Shown here: positions 31,504 through 44,216 of the stretch, in pieces
Numbering within the stretch: the first letter of the stretch is position 1
Layout: the number at the start of each line of letters is the position of its first letter
Assembly: GCF_004011695.2 (NCBI RefSeq)
Contig: NC_082421.1
Span: 558,001 to 622,000, forward strand
Source: Ascochyta rabiei
Lineage: Eukaryota; Ascomycota; Dothideomycetes; Pleosporales; Didymellaceae
Direction: 5' to 3'
Length of the DNA stretch: 64,000 nucleotides
Notes under the pieces: generated by a model
The model's database searches: none
What the model was told of the DNA's origin: nothing
The model's input: the letters and a program-made list of their open reading frames with translations, nothing else
Position numbers and translations under genes: made by a program

Positions 31504-32608
31504 TCAGTCATCGTACATAAGCCTGCCCTCAGACTCGCGCGACACGCAACTGCGGTCCCAGTAATCACCTCTATCGTTGTCGCATCTCGAACGCTTGTGC
31601 GGTCGCCTCTCAGCTCGCGGACCCATGGGCGCTGCTGCCAGACCACCGCGGACCAGAGTCGAGGTATCGTCTTGGTCCTGGGTTGGGTCGTTGATCGCAC
31701 GCTTCCAGTCGTAGAGTCCGAACTCGCCACCATGAGGAGTGCCGCCTTGCTGGCCAAACAGTTGATCACCGACGTTGTACTTGCCTGTGATGCACTATTA
31801 GTACCCGAGTATGTTGGAATAGTGAAATCCTGGCTTACTCAACAGAAGACCACTGTCCGTGTGCAGACCATGTACGATGGCGCGTGCAGCAGCAATCGGG
31901 CACGTAGCCACTTCCTTGCGAAGGATCTTGGTGGCGTCATTGAAGCTGCAGACAAGGAGCGCGGCAAACCTGGCGTCCGGCTCACTACACACAATGACGA
32001 CGTCTTGTCTTTCGTCAGTGCATGTTTACTTGGAGCTGCGAGGTACCTCGAACCGTAGTACTTGAACTTCTCAGAGCCGTAGAGCATCTTCGCATTACCC
32101 AACGCCATCATACGGAGCTCGTGGAGCTGTTCGAGCTGTTGAAGTCAGTAACGGCCATTCAGGCTGGGCAAGCGTTCATATACCTTGTTGAGGTTGTTCA
32201 GCCAGCCGTGTCCCGAAATACTCGTTGCGCCGTTGAAGTTGAGAAGACCATCGACGCCAATCGCCGCAGCTTGCACCATGAGTTCGTTCGCGTCGGACAT
32301 GGTGTAGTGATGGCAGTACTCGTACGGGATTGGAGCGGGTGAAGGAGTGTCGTAGTACCTGTGCTATCGACTTGATCAACTGTCGACAGCCAGATAGTAT
32401 ACAAGGAGAGTTACGGTCCAAGGAGAAGAGACGCAAACTTACATGAAAGACAAGGGTCGCGCTAGTCGTCAGCGACGGACAGAATATCCAGGTAATACAA
32501 GTCGACGACGCTTTTACCTCTCGGTGCGATGCTGTAGTTCGACAAGACGTGAGCCAGTTCCGCGGATTTGGAGAACGCAATCGAGCCCTTACATTCCTCC
32601 GCGGTCGT
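31504..32608 (-). CDS. Unrecognised multi-intron gene, 5' end unresolved
   Basis: A consistent frame is obtained by splicing six exons: 32608-32518, 32461-32443, 32358-32184, 32135-32047, 31984-31839 and 31784-31504. The 3' end is a normal stop. The product (at least 266 aa) contains GSIAFSKSAELAHVLSNY, YEYCHHYTMSDANELMVQAA, LLNFNGATSISGHGWLNNL, DARFAALLVCSFNDATKI, KYNVGDQLFGQQGGTPHGG and ends DYWDRSCVSRESEGRLMYDD. I do not recognise the family. The first listed exon has no ATG, so further exons lie upstream, perhaps reaching a start near 33040. The donor at 32047 (GTACCT) is chosen for frame. A 190-codon plus-strand frame across the same DNA is much less protein-like. Composition is that of a soluble protein with several Cys. 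Confidence 0.5.
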
Positions 32609-33359
32609 CTACCGTCTTATTCCCCTCGCCATCCCGTCAACGGTTGTCTCCCCACGAAACCTGTCGACCCTCTTACCTGCTCGTGTCGGAAAAATTGCCA
32701 GACAGCAAAGCAGCGAACGTGGAGTCACCGCGACGCATTTACATATGTGTCTGCTTTTCACCCGACACCGCTTTCCAGCGCGCTATCAGCGGGCGAGGCA
32801 GCTAGAACCATATCAGCGTTGCGTTTCACGTGGATCGTTGCAGTTCGCGTCTGGTGGAAGTGGAAGGGGGTGTCTGCGAAGAGATGTGCTGGATGGAAGT
32901 CGAGGGGTCAATGGGTCGGATGGTGTGTCGAGGGAATGGAGGAGTGGTACTGAGGATGTTCTGTTCAGTCGAACTGTGCTGGAGCTGTGGGTGATGGCCA
33001 GGAAGAGAAGTTGGATACGTGATGAAGCGACGCTGGTCATGACGATATGGAAAGTGTTCTTTTGCGATATCCTATGCTCTTGAACCGCTTATCATTCTCC
33101 TCCGGAATCCTTCTCCGTACACGCTATCCTCACCATGCCACGCTCCCCACACACAACATCTCGCAAAGGAACAATCATGCAAACTCCCAAAACGCCGTGG
33201 CTGCTAAGCTAAGCAGTGGTATTTCCCGTCCGATTGATATCACCATTACCTCCATATCCATATGCACATAGCCGCGATTGTTGCGTAAAGATTCGTAGAT
33301 GCCGTAAATTAAAAAGTGAAGAAAAGAAGGTCAAGGTTGGCCCTGGTCTCGCGGCGTGG

Positions 33360-34062
33360 CTAGCCGCGGTATTGGTTCGAGTTGACCTGACTGGCCATGA
33401 TCATCATCCAGACGAGGAAGACGGAGCCGACGATCCAGAATGCAAAGACGGCTTGCCAGCATTGGCCTGGAGATTGTTAGCTTATGTTGCCAAGGTATGT
33501 ATCTTCGTGCCAACTACCGGCTAACGTGGTGGTACGTACAGATGTTCCTCTGCTGCAGGAACGCAAGCGTATTCGCATTTGGTCCGCTTACGTTGTCGTT
33601 GAACACGTACGCGTTGCACTGGTTGTTGATGTTCGGGCCAGCAAACAGCTGAATCGCAGTTCCAATGATGCCGGCGATGAAGAGCACAAGCAGGATGAAG
33701 GAGAGCAAAATCATAATGCCCGGGAGCAGTTTGCGTTGCATGATGTACACGATTTCGATGATGATGAATATCACGGCGAGCGCGCCGACTGTCACCCCAT
33801 AGGGCATAATCCTGAGATGTATGTTAGCATTGTCTATTCCACTAACTCCTCTGCATGCTGAGCAGTGGTAAACCTACCACGGCGTGCCCAACCCCATGCG
33901 ATCCTGTATCTGCATAAACTGCGCATTGACGCCTAATATCGTGCCGGCTGTCGCCAGCATGACAATGGTCCAAACATTGAGTTGCAGGTCTGGCCAGTAG
34001 AACTTCTCGCGTACTACGACGGCAGAGCCAACGACAGTCTCTGAGTGGCCTACGCGCGCCAT
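33360..34062 (-). CDS. Four-transmembrane protein, MARVEL-like
   Basis: Predicted 187-aa membrane protein in three exons: 34062-33878, 33811-33540 and 33466-33360; all joins keep frame. Four hydrophobic segments are visible: LNVWTIVMLATAGTILGVNA, YGVTVGALAVIFIIIEIVYI, ILLSFILLVLFIAGIIGTAI and AVFAFWIVGSVFLVWMMIMA. A loop with two Cys (NNQCNAY and RNICQC) precedes the last segment, suggesting a disulphide outside the cytosol. The order and spacing resemble fungal MARVEL-domain proteins of plasma-membrane microdomains, but I cannot name an orthologue. The C-terminus SQVNSNQYRG is short and polar. Confidence 0.72.
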
Positions 34063-34969
34063 TGCGTCTGGTTTACGAGAGGGCTAGAGTCGAGGTTCCT
34101 GAGAGGCAGTCGCAGTGTTCACGGGCGAGATGCCGCGAGATGCGCCTGAGGAGCACTTGGCGCAGTCCCGTTTATCCGTGGGTGATCCGCCCTGGGGGTT
34201 GCCGCCCTGCTCTTCTGCAGACAAGACGTCGATGTTCAACAGCGCTTGTCGCAGCTTTCCGAGTCGAGGCGCGTCGCGGTGGTACAGCCGGCAGCGGGCG
34301 CAAGCGAGTGACGTCGCTTACGGGGCGATGCGTTGCGGGGCAGCAAATGCGGAGAGAGTGAGAGCTGTGTATCTTCAAAACTCAAGGGCTGTGAGGAGAG
34401 AAGGCGCGATGGAAAGCCGAGAAGAATTGCTTGAGGTGGGTTAGAGTTTGGGAGAAACGTGGGCGCGCAGGTTCTCTCATGTTCATGCAGGCTTGGTCTT
34501 TAGTGCCGCTGCCATTGGCGATGGCTGGAGGAGGCTGGCGACTCAAGGTTGGCCGCGGAACCCACATCGCCATCCAGGAACCATGTTTGCCGTGTCTGAG
34601 CACATGCCAATTTATTTCTCGTACTTGTGACGCCTTTGTGACTCTGTTCTATACGTGACAGATGTTCTGCTGCGTCTGCGCACGGGGCATGATGGCGGCA
34701 GGCTTGCGCGCCTGATGAGTTATTCTATAGCTTCTAGCTTCTAGGTAGCTTCTCACTTCCCACCTCTTACCAAGCTACGGACATAGAGTAGTGCCATGAA
34801 GCTGATTGTCTAAAATATTGGTATTATGCATTACAAGAGGTATGTCTGGCTGACCAAGGTTCGTACAGAGAAGTTACGCACGAGGAAAATGCTCGCCGCA
34901 GTGAAAAGTAACGTGCACCCATGTCTTCCCAGAACCCAACATCAATCATATCGTAACAACTCCAGCCTT
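34063..34969. other. Intergenic: 4-TM gene 5' flank and LCB1 3' flank
   Basis: About 0.9 kb. Short overlapping frames on both strands near 34060-34660 carry no recognisable motif. An A/T-rich stretch lies around 34710-34830. No gene is supported. Confidence 0.4.
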
Positions 34970-36665
34970 CTACTTCCTCCTCGAGATGATCTTCGTGATA
35001 GCGTGTCTTATGATGACACCTGCTTTCTCCGTCTCCTTTTTTGTGAGCCCACTAGTGACGCACACTTTGAGGGCAGGTACAGGCTGCCACCCGGCATCCC
35101 TTGGGTTGACACCGAGACCAAGCGGAAAGGCCTTCAGTCGTGTGATAAGGACGCCGTTTGCAAGACACTTTGATTGTTAGCCTTTCCAGCAGTGAGTAGT
35201 GGGTGCATTGAAAGCATACCTCATCAACAACATCCCGCAGAATCTGGTTTTGATCCTCAACGCTGAAGTTCTTGGCCGCAACAACCTCGTCCTTCAGGAC
35301 AAGCAGCATGATCGGGTTCTCCGCCGAGCTCGAACAACGGACCCAATCGCTCCTCGGATCCAGCTGTGCGCGCATCGCCTCGATCCTCTCCCTCAGACCT
35401 GTCAAGATCTCCGGCTGCTCTTGCAGAAGTGCAATGGTCTCGCTCGCGGTCGTCGAAAGCAGCGCTGGCAGCGCGGCAGAGTATGTGTATGAAGCCGAAG
35501 AGATGCGCTGATGGTCTACAACCTCTTCATTGCCTGCACAGAACCCTCCTGCTGCGCACAAGGGCCCTGACAACGAGCCAACAATCATGTCGACTTCAGT
35601 CGCATCCACGTTTTGGGCCTCCGTAACACCGCGCCCAGTTCTGCCTAGAACACCGTAGGACCAGCTTTCGTCGAGGATGAGGCGGAACTTGTACTTGAGC
35701 TTTAGCTCGATCAGCTTGGGCAAATCGACAACGTCGCCTGTGTTCTCGAACAGGCCCTCAGTGATGATGAAGCGCCTCGTGAGGGGCTTGCCAGCCTGCT
35801 CCTTGATGACTCTTTGTAACACCTTTTCCAGGTCCTCCATGTTGTTGTGTTCGTACCATCGCACCGTGCTTCTGGAAATCTGAATGCCTTTTCGTACGGG
35901 GAAGTTGACTGCATTGTCCGCAACAATGATATCGCCGCGCTTGCAGAAAGAGGGGATCACACTCGATATAGTGGAGAAGGATTGCGCGTAGATGATGCAC
36001 GCCGGGACCCCCAGGTGCGCAGCAACGTCCTGCTCGGTTTTCATGTGTACATCCTGTGTGCCGTAGAACCCTGGAGGGCCGCAAGGGCCCACGCCGTAGG
36101 TGCGGAGGGTCTGGATGGCTTTCTCCTTGAGCGTCTCGTTTGCGACGAAGTTGTAGAAGTTGAAGGAGGCGAGGTTCGTAACGGTGCGGCCATTCGAGAG
36201 CTTCGACTTGGGCCCGGTAGGTCTGCGTCATCGTTAGCATTGCGACGCGCCAGTATGTCACAGTCGCCGGGCGCCATACCCCACAATCACAGGCCTCTTC
36301 TCGTTGTCGAGCTCCTCGAAAGGAGTCGGCGCAGCGACAAGCGGCTCGGGCGTCCAGTCCTCTACCAGTTCATCGATCTCCTATTCTCCCGTCAGCCCAG
36401 AGTTCCCCTTCTCTGCTTCTGTTTCACTCGCACAACGTACCGCGTCTGTAAGATGCACCTTCTTTTGTGTACTATACTTGGGCGCAAGCAAGTACCTCAC
36501 CGCGAAAAGGAACAAGAACAGCTCCACTGCGCTTCTGACCGGGTCGTTCTGGTAACTTGACTTTATGTAGCGCACCGCAATGGAAGAGCCGGGTATCCTC
36601 TCCAGATAGGCATTAGCGTCGTTTAGAAACCGGACGGTCGCATTTTGTATTTCGTGTAGGTCCAT
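34970..36665 (-). CDS. LCB1: Serine palmitoyltransferase subunit 1
   Basis: Non-catalytic partner of LCB2 in the ER enzyme that condenses serine with palmitoyl-CoA, the committed step of sphingolipid synthesis. I model 508 aa in four exons: 36665-36441, 36380-36280, 36222-35220 and 35167-34970. The ATG at 36665 is preferred over an in-frame GTG further upstream. An N-terminal membrane segment (SAVELFLFLFAVRYLL) is followed by the type-II aminotransferase fold: NGRTVTNLASFNFYNF, YGVGPCGPPGFYGTQDVH, ILDESWSYGVLGRTGRG. Where LCB2 has the PLP lysine, this protein has SLSGPLCAAGGFCAG without lysine, as expected for LCB1. The last exon gives CLANGVLITRLKAFPLGLG. Confidence 0.94.
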
Positions 36666-37219
36666 GTTGGTACCTGTTGTGGCGGTGCTGGTTGTGAATA
36701 AATGGTGGACCTCCAAGTCTGGGGGTTGCGGCGACACGCGGAGGAGAGCAGCGGAACGTCAGCACCACGTCTACCGGTAATTTCCCTCACGTGTTTTTTG
36801 GGACGTTAATCTCGTCCGAGTTCATGAAACAGTACCACGACACCGAGCATTGGCAAAGACAAAACATGACAATCGTTGGCATCACACATTACTAGAAGCG
36901 GGTTGAAGTGGAAAACTTCGTGTGTTTCAAATGTAGTGCAATCTCTGTCTAACATATTCGCCGTTCCATGAACCAAAACGATCCCATCGTAGTATATGTG
37001 CAAAGCCCGCGTTTCAAGCGGAGTAGTTGATCAAAAAAAGAGAGAAGTTGAAGTGCTTGTAGCTCCGCTCAACACCTCGAAACAGAAAGAAATGCTAAGT
37101 CGAATATTACAGTCGTGATGGAACCAACTACGTCTCCACGCTATGCTTCCGCCCATGTTTTACAATGCAAAATGTCAAAGTTGCTGATCGCCATGTATCA
37201 ACCAGTCGTCAGGAACTTT
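36666..37219. other. Intergenic: LCB1 5' flank and FKS1 3' flank
   Basis: About 550 bp between two minus-strand genes. The left part should carry the LCB1 promoter. No other gene seen. Confidence 0.4.
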
Positions 37220-40200
37220 TCAGTACGCCAAGTAACGACGGAAGCGAGCAGCTGCGTCAGTCGTGGCCGCAGCGGCGGTCGTAGCGGCGCTGTCACCACT
37301 GTCGCCGCCCTGATATGGCGGACATGTATCTTGGATACATTGGCCGGTGACTTGTGCCGAAGTGTCGTTGTTGCTGTAACCAGTAGGCTGGAGGAGCTCG
37401 TACGGAAGATTGACCTTCAGCTTGATCTGCTTGCCAGCAACAATAGGGCCAACGATGATAGCAAGGAAGACAACGAGCAATACGAAGTACAAGATAGCGT
37501 AACGGATCACTCTGCGCTTGCGGAGCTTGGTCTGCTTCAAGGAGTAAATCGGAGGACGGATCTGACGACTATAAATTGTTAGATTATACGCTGAGGGAAA
37601 GAGGGGGAAGACACATACCTTGGTCGCAGCCAGAACAGCATGACAGAGTGGAACTTGTCGGCGTACGGAATCAAGATGATCGGAAGCATGAAGAAGAGCA
37701 AAACGTGGCCAAGGATGAAGTCGGCGGCAAAGAACCCAAGCTCGGTGATCTTGCAAAGGAACTCACGGCCAGGCTGGGTCAGTGTGTGCCAGCCCATGGT
37801 GTACCATTTACCAGTCCACCAAGCAATGTTGGAGGTATCAGCCTTGAACTCACGAGTGAGAGCAAGGGTGATGATGAGCTTGAAGATGAAACGCTGAATG
37901 GCGACCACGGCAACCATGCCTGAAAGGGCTCTTGGGAAACTGAAGCCTTCCAGGAACATCATGACAACGAAGAAAACAAGCAGCATGATGACAGCAATAG
38001 CGTGGGCAATAGCGGCAAGGACAGCACCGAACTTCTTGCAGCACATGCCGAGAAGAGGTCCTGCGCAACAAGCCAGGGCAAAGAGACCACCGAGAACACC
38101 AGCGTTGACAGCGATGGGACCGACTGCAATGACTGCGACACGGATCAGAGCGCCGGAAGCCTTGGGAGTTTGTCCGTTGCTGAGGGTAGCCGAATCAAGG
38201 TCAGTCTGGCGGTTCGGGACACCGGTCTGAGCGTTGATGAAGAGATACGGGATGACGGTGACAGCAACGAGAACCAGGGGGCCCAGGACTTCAGCCATGA
38301 AGATGTTGGTAAAGGCCGCACGTGGGACGTCTCCAGAAAGCTTGGACGATGGGTCGCCGAGAACCTTGCGCTTGTAACCAGTGATACGAGTTCGGGACAG
38401 ACGGCAGTAACCGATCCAAGAAGCGCTGTGGGAACGAGTGTTTCCACGAGACAGCCATCGGAGGTATTCCCTGTAGTCGATGAAGAAGTCGTCCCATGAG
38501 AACTGGTGGGGGTTGAAAAGGAATGGCGCCAGGCAAAGAGACAACAGGGATGCCCAGAAGTAGATGAGCCAGGGACCCCAAACCGTAATCGTGGCGAAGA
38601 CGAGCATCATCAGGGCACGAGCACCGAGATAGATGGAAGGTCCAGCAAAGCGAGAGTACAGGATACCGAAGGGAATGCGGGCAGTAGCGAAACCACGACC
38701 TGTACCGATGTAACGAGCACCACCAAAGGACAAATTGGTCTGGAGCGAGTTGGCGTAGATCTGAGTAACGAAGACCTCGAAGAAGGGAGATCCAGAGGAG
38801 AAATGCTTGGCCAGACGAGTAGCAGCGCGCCAGAAACCACGCTCAGTGAGCTCCTGAACGACAAGAGGCACGAACGCGATGAAGAAAACGATGAAAATGG
38901 ACATGATACAACGTGAAACCCAGTCGAAGATGGGAACCAAGTTGGCGCAGCCATTGGGCCATTGCGGGTCGGTGATCGGAAGGTCCTTGTTGAACTGGCA
39001 AAGAATGGTCTCGTGGTTGAGGGCTCCCAGGTGCAAGAGCACAAACATGAAGCACTGCACGGACAACATGATGAACATGTTGTTGATGTGGAAACCAGGA
39101 TGGGCGTAGTAGAAGGACAGGAAACGGTCGAGAGGCAGCTGGGTACCCATGTAGTAGTACTCGCGAGACAACATCTGCTCACCCATACCGGTACCGATCT
39201 TGGTGGTGAAGTTAAGAACGGAACCGAAACCCAAATCACGACCCTTACCACATTGGTAGTATTCGCAGTGCTTTATGCGGCCACCACGGAGGAGAGCGTT
39301 CATACCAGCGTAAATATCCTCGTTGAGATGGAGACCCTTCTGAGCCTTGGAGACACCACCACGAGTCGTCATGAAGATACCGTTCAAGAAATCAGGATGT
39401 CCGTAATGGAGCTTGCCACCAATCTGAGCCAGAGTACGGGCGAACATGGTACCGAATGTCTGTTCCTTTCCAGCAGCGATGTCACCGAGGATACCAATGT
39501 TCTCGGAGAAAATGTATTCACGGGCTCCGAGAATGGCGACAGGGTTGAAGTTGGGATTAGGAATACCAGGGGTGTAGGGAGAAACATTGTCGGTCGTCAT
39601 CTCTTCGAATTCAGCCAGGACACTGCGGATCTTCAGACACTCTTCGAGGTAGTTGTCCTGGTTGGCATCGATAAGCTGGATGTATTCACCACGGTAGAAG
39701 ATGATGCAATGGTTCTGGTTGTCAGATTTGCCGTCACCGAGAATGGGGTTGCCAGAGAGTTGAATGCGGAACTTGGGTCGGCGCATGCCATTGTCCATGA
39801 TCTCAGAGTGACCATCGATCAGAGCAGAGTAGATGCGGGGCTCGTCACCCTCGTTGACAGGCGGCTCCTCGTCCAGGTAAGCAATCTGAAGATCAGGGTA
39901 AGCACGGAGCAGGAACTCGGTGTTCTCGCGCTCTTCCTTGGTGAATTTGGCGTAACGCTGCATGGAAACACAGATCTTGTACTTGCGCCTGGCCATGCGT
40001 TCGAGCTCACGCTCAAGCTTGTCAGAGTTGCCACCGAACATCTGAACAACCTCGGGGTTCTCGACACGGTACAACAGTTTGATTGCACGGCTGTAGTTCA
40101 TGAAACCAGAGATGGTACGGTACAGAGTTTGCGAGCGGAGCGAGGCCCAGATACGAGTTCGGAGAGTGTACTCAGGCGCGGCAGACTTGAAACCAATGCA

Positions 40201-43196
40201 GTAGAAGGGAAGATCGTCGATCTTGCTCTTAGCGGTATCCTTCTCGTTCTTCTCATCATCCCCGTTGAACTGCGAAGTCTCATCTGCGAGGATCTTGGTG
40301 TCCTTGACGAAGCAGTCCCACTCGTGAGGGTGAAGCTGCTTGAGGTACTCGAGGAGGGTAACGCGGGAGTATGGCTCATCCTCGCGGATGATCTCACGGA
40401 GCGAAAGGAGAATCTTCTCTCCGTAGTGAGGAATCATGACAGTGAAAGTGGGCATGTTGTCGACAGGCAGAGGCTCAGGAATGGGCGTAGACAGAGACTG
40501 CGCGAAGAAAGAGATACGACGTTCGGCCTCGCTCTGAGCAGGGAAGAACTCAGTCTTGAATGAGTGGTCTTCCTGAGAGACGAAGAAGGTGGGAGCACGC
40601 AGGGTGCGCTTACCTTCCTGCTCGGAAGGAACCTGGTGGTACAGAAGCTTCTGGACGTGATCAATGGCCAAGAGATGTTCGCGGTACATGGAGATGACAA
40701 CAGCATTCCAGATCTGAGAGATGAGAACCTTGGGCTTGTACTTGATCTCCATATCGGTGGTGGCGAGGATCTTTGAGTAGATACGTTTCGGCAGGCGGGA
40801 GAAGATGTTCCTCCATGGAGTCCAGATCGAGACACCGAGGTAAAAGGATCGAGAAACGGAGAACAGCATGTTGGCAATAATGTACCACAAGTAAGAATCC
40901 AGGAAGAAGAGGACCAGATCCATAAAGTACATCAGCCCAAGCAAGATCCTGGGTTCGTACTTGCAGAGAATGTCTCCAAAGATAGCATCACCGAGACAGT
41001 CGGGCTTCTTCATGTGCGACAAGATCCGAATGGGGTCCTTGATCGACAGAGTCAAGAAGAAGTAAGACTCAGCGAGCTTGGCAGCGAAGACGAGGACCCA
41101 GAGACCGTAAGACATCCACATGTCGTTGCCCTTGAGACGAGGGTAGCTGGCTGTAAATGTCTGGCTGGCAACGTACTTGCGCGAGTTGCGGGTAAGGTAG
41201 CTTCCAAAGAGACCACCAAGAGGCATGACCGAAAAGAAGATGTATGTGATGAACGCGATGGCCAGTTGAACACCACCCAAGATGTTGGCAATCTGGCCAG
41301 TTTGGCTGACACCAAAGATGTAGGCACTAGGACCGACGTTGATGACGAAGACTAGGATGAGGAACAAGAGACGCTTGGTCAAATGCTGAGCGCCAGCCCA
41401 CTTGCGAGGGACGTAAGCCCACTCAACGCAGGTAGCAAGAATCTGGATCAACGAAGCAAGGGCTCCACCGAGCGCGACGGCTGACAAAGTAGCAGCCTTG
41501 TTCGGCTTGGTATCTTTCTGCTGCTCGTAGTTCTTGGTGTAGACAGGTTGCGAGTTGAAGACGGTGTAGAACCAGAAAGCTGTCAAGTGAATGACCCAGA
41601 TACGGTTGAAGTTGACCAGCATGTGGAACCACGAACGTCGCTCGTAGTAGGTCTTGAAGAAGACCTTCTTCCACATGACATCCTTCAGCTTCAAATAACG
41701 GTCAGCTGGAGGGAGGTCGATAATGCGAGACTTGTCCTCGAAAATGATGCGCTCAAGACCCTCGGGGTACCAGAAGAGCTGGTTGATGTCGTCGTAACCA
41801 ATGAGCGAAGAGTGGTCGCGCTCACGGCGGACGTACTTGCCGTCCTGGATTTCGTAACCCTGATCGCGGCAGTATTGGTACAAAGGTGTAATAATCTCGT
41901 TCAGGTATGTGAACTCCTCAATAGGCTCGGTCTGGGCTTGTCCAGCGGGCGAGTTGAGGTAGTCGTCTGCGCACTTGAAGATGAAGCAGAGCAACTCAGG
42001 CATGAACCGGACCTGGTTGGCTTCACCCCAGCAGAGCAGGTAAAGGGCGACCTGGCGAACACGGTCATGTTGCGACATGCGGTTCATCTTTGTCTTCCAG
42101 CGGTACTCGGCAGCCTCCAGGCTGTTGTCGCCCTCGTATGCCTCGAGGGTCTCGTTCTCGTCACCAGGGTTCTCGCCAGCCTTCTTCTTGGCCGCCTTGC
42201 GGGCCTTGCGCGTCCTACGGCTGGCCTTTCCAAGGTTCATGTTGGCGAAACCGACGGCGTCGTCGAGATCAAGGTGAGCAGCGAAGTACCATCGGCGGAA
42301 GTTGGCGTTCTCGCCACCAATGTAATCTGCGTGGAGGGACAGGAGCGCCTGGTTAGGCGACATGCGAGATGCACGCGAGTCGAGCAGCGTCATGAAGTGG
42401 TCGTACATGTTCCTCATGCTGTCACGCTGGAAACCGAATTTGGCGGTGAGGTCGAGGAAAATGTCCTCGATCTCCTCCTTTGTGCAGGGAATCTGGGCCT
42501 CGGCAGTCCAGGCCGGGTAGGGTTCGCGCGAGCGCTGACCAGCAGGGAGAGCATTCGAATAGTCCATGCCGTAGATGGGGGTTGACGCACCGGATGAGCG
42601 GTTGCCGCCATACGAAACCTGCGACGAGGGAGGGCGGTAGCCACGGTTGCCTTCGCCACCGTAGCTGTTATATCGCTCGTCGCCACGGCCGTAGTAATCC
42701 ATGTCGGTTGCACGAGCCATGTCGGACCTCATGGTGAAGTCGCTAAAGGTCTCAGAGTCCTCCTCCGAGTCGTGCTGGCGGCGCCTGGGCTGGCCGGCCT
42801 GTGCGTTGGGAGCATACCCCTCCTGGGCACCACCCTGGTCATAGTACTGGTCATTGTAGTATTCGTCTTGGTAACCCTGCTGCTGGCCGTGGTGTTCGTC
42901 GTAATATCCGCCGTTCTGCTGATGCTGGCCGTCATAGTAGCCCCTGCTGCTGCGTTAGCGGTTGATGCCATTGAGAGACGACTGGGTGGCAAAACGTACT
43001 GTTCGTCATAGTAGGCGTCGTTGGCGTTCTGCTGGTAGTGACCCTGCTGGCCACGGGCGTCGTCGTGGTACTGGCCGTATTGCTGGTCGTCATGGTAGTA
43101 CGAGTCCTGGCCCTGGCCCTGGGGCTGGCCCTGACTGTGGCCGTAGCCATCGTCGTAGTGGGCTTGGCCCTGGCCTCCCTGCGGATGTCCGGACAT
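37220..43196 (-). CDS. FKS1: 1,3-beta-glucan synthase catalytic subunit
   Basis: Plasma-membrane GT48 enzyme that polymerises UDP-glucose into beta-1,3-glucan under Rho1 control; target of echinocandins. I model about 1,956 aa in three exons: 43196-43000, 42943-37619 and 37568-37220. The N-terminus is a Gly/Tyr/Gln/His-rich tail ([14 protein letters not shown]). The acceptor before exon 2 is ambiguous because CAGCAGCAG offers three sites differing by one codon each. The 3' junction rebuilds [13 protein letters not shown], typical of FKS1. Visible parts: hot-spot 1 FLTLSIKDP (about 695-703), the large cytosolic domain with [19 protein letters not shown] and [20 protein letters not shown], then a multi-spanning C-terminal half with [11 protein letters not shown] near hot-spot 2. 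It is head to head with a GH72 gene. Confidence 0.96.
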
Positions 43197-44100
43197 CGTG
43201 ATGGGAGAGGAGAGTTGTGATGTAGAAACTGCGGTCAGGCTGTCAACAAACTGTAAGGGTCGCAAGCGCGGGGCTGCAGCTGCGGCTGTGGCTACAAGTG
43301 AGACAGCGCGTGTCGCAGGCGAGTGGCGTGCGTACCTCAAACAATGGGCATTAGAGGCGGCGGCGTCGAATGGATTGTATTAAGATGGCCGCGGCGTAGG
43401 TCAGGCGATGGCTGGTGGCTGGTGGCTGCGGCGGTGCCCGAGCGTCGTGTGCAGAGATGGAGAGCGAGAGTTTTTGCCGGAGCGAAGGGGGCACAAGAAG
43501 GCGAGCGAAGGTGAAACAAGGCGATTGTGCCCACAGACGGAAGTTGGCAAAAAGGGTGCACTCGAGCCTGCTTGTCGAAGAAGAGGCCGGGGGGGGTGGC
43601 GTTGTTATGATGCTAGCGAGCGTGAAGGGGCAGGCGCTGCTGCAGCTGCAGGCGGTTGTCGTTGCCAGAGGAGACGCGCGGCGAGTCGGCGCTTGCTTCT
43701 ACTGGACGCTGAGCGAATTAGGGTGGTAGCGGTGGTAGCGGCTCCCCTCGAAAACTGGGCAAGGGCTCCGCGGACGATCCAACAACCTCGACGAAAACGA
43801 GAGGCAGTGTGAAAGAACAGGGAGGGAAAAGAACAGCACCGCGAAAATGGTCGGAGGGGAGAGGGAGCGAGCGTGAGGAATGCGAGAGGGCCGGTACAAG
43901 GCCTTTTGAGCAGCTTCCCCTGAAAATGAGAGGCTCGCGCCAAGCTAGACTAACGCCGTGAAAGGCTGTGCATGGGTACCCTCGCCGTCTTTTGGCTAGC
44001 AGATGCAGGAAATGCCGTTGCCACTTTGTATGATGAAGAGACAAAGGCTTCACAGCGTGCACGAGAACAGCATGTCGGTGGGAGCGTATTGCGCTGGTGA

Positions 44101-44216
44101 TGGTGGTGGTGGTGGTGGTGGTGGTGGTGGTGGTGATGCTACTGGTGATGCTACTGGTGATGCTACTGGTGATGCTACTGGTGATGCTACTGGTGATGCT
44201 ACTGGTGATGCTACTG
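44101..44216. repeat. (TGG)n followed by 12-bp minisatellite
   Basis: About eleven TGG triplets at 44101-44134 run directly into seven perfect copies of the 12-bp unit GATGCTACTGGT. The second unit could have grown from the first by slippage plus substitution. Confidence 0.95.

Noticed and set aside
31486..32058. A 190-codon plus-strand frame
   Set aside because: It overlaps the minus-strand exons at 31504-32047, which give a far more protein-like product with proper splice sites.
38962..40563. A 533-codon plus-strand open frame opposite FKS1, and a 345-codon one at 41548-42585
   Set aside because: They lie antisense to strongly conserved FKS1 codons. Their composition (Val/Asp/Glu/Leu-rich, no domain) is what complementing a biased coding strand produces.
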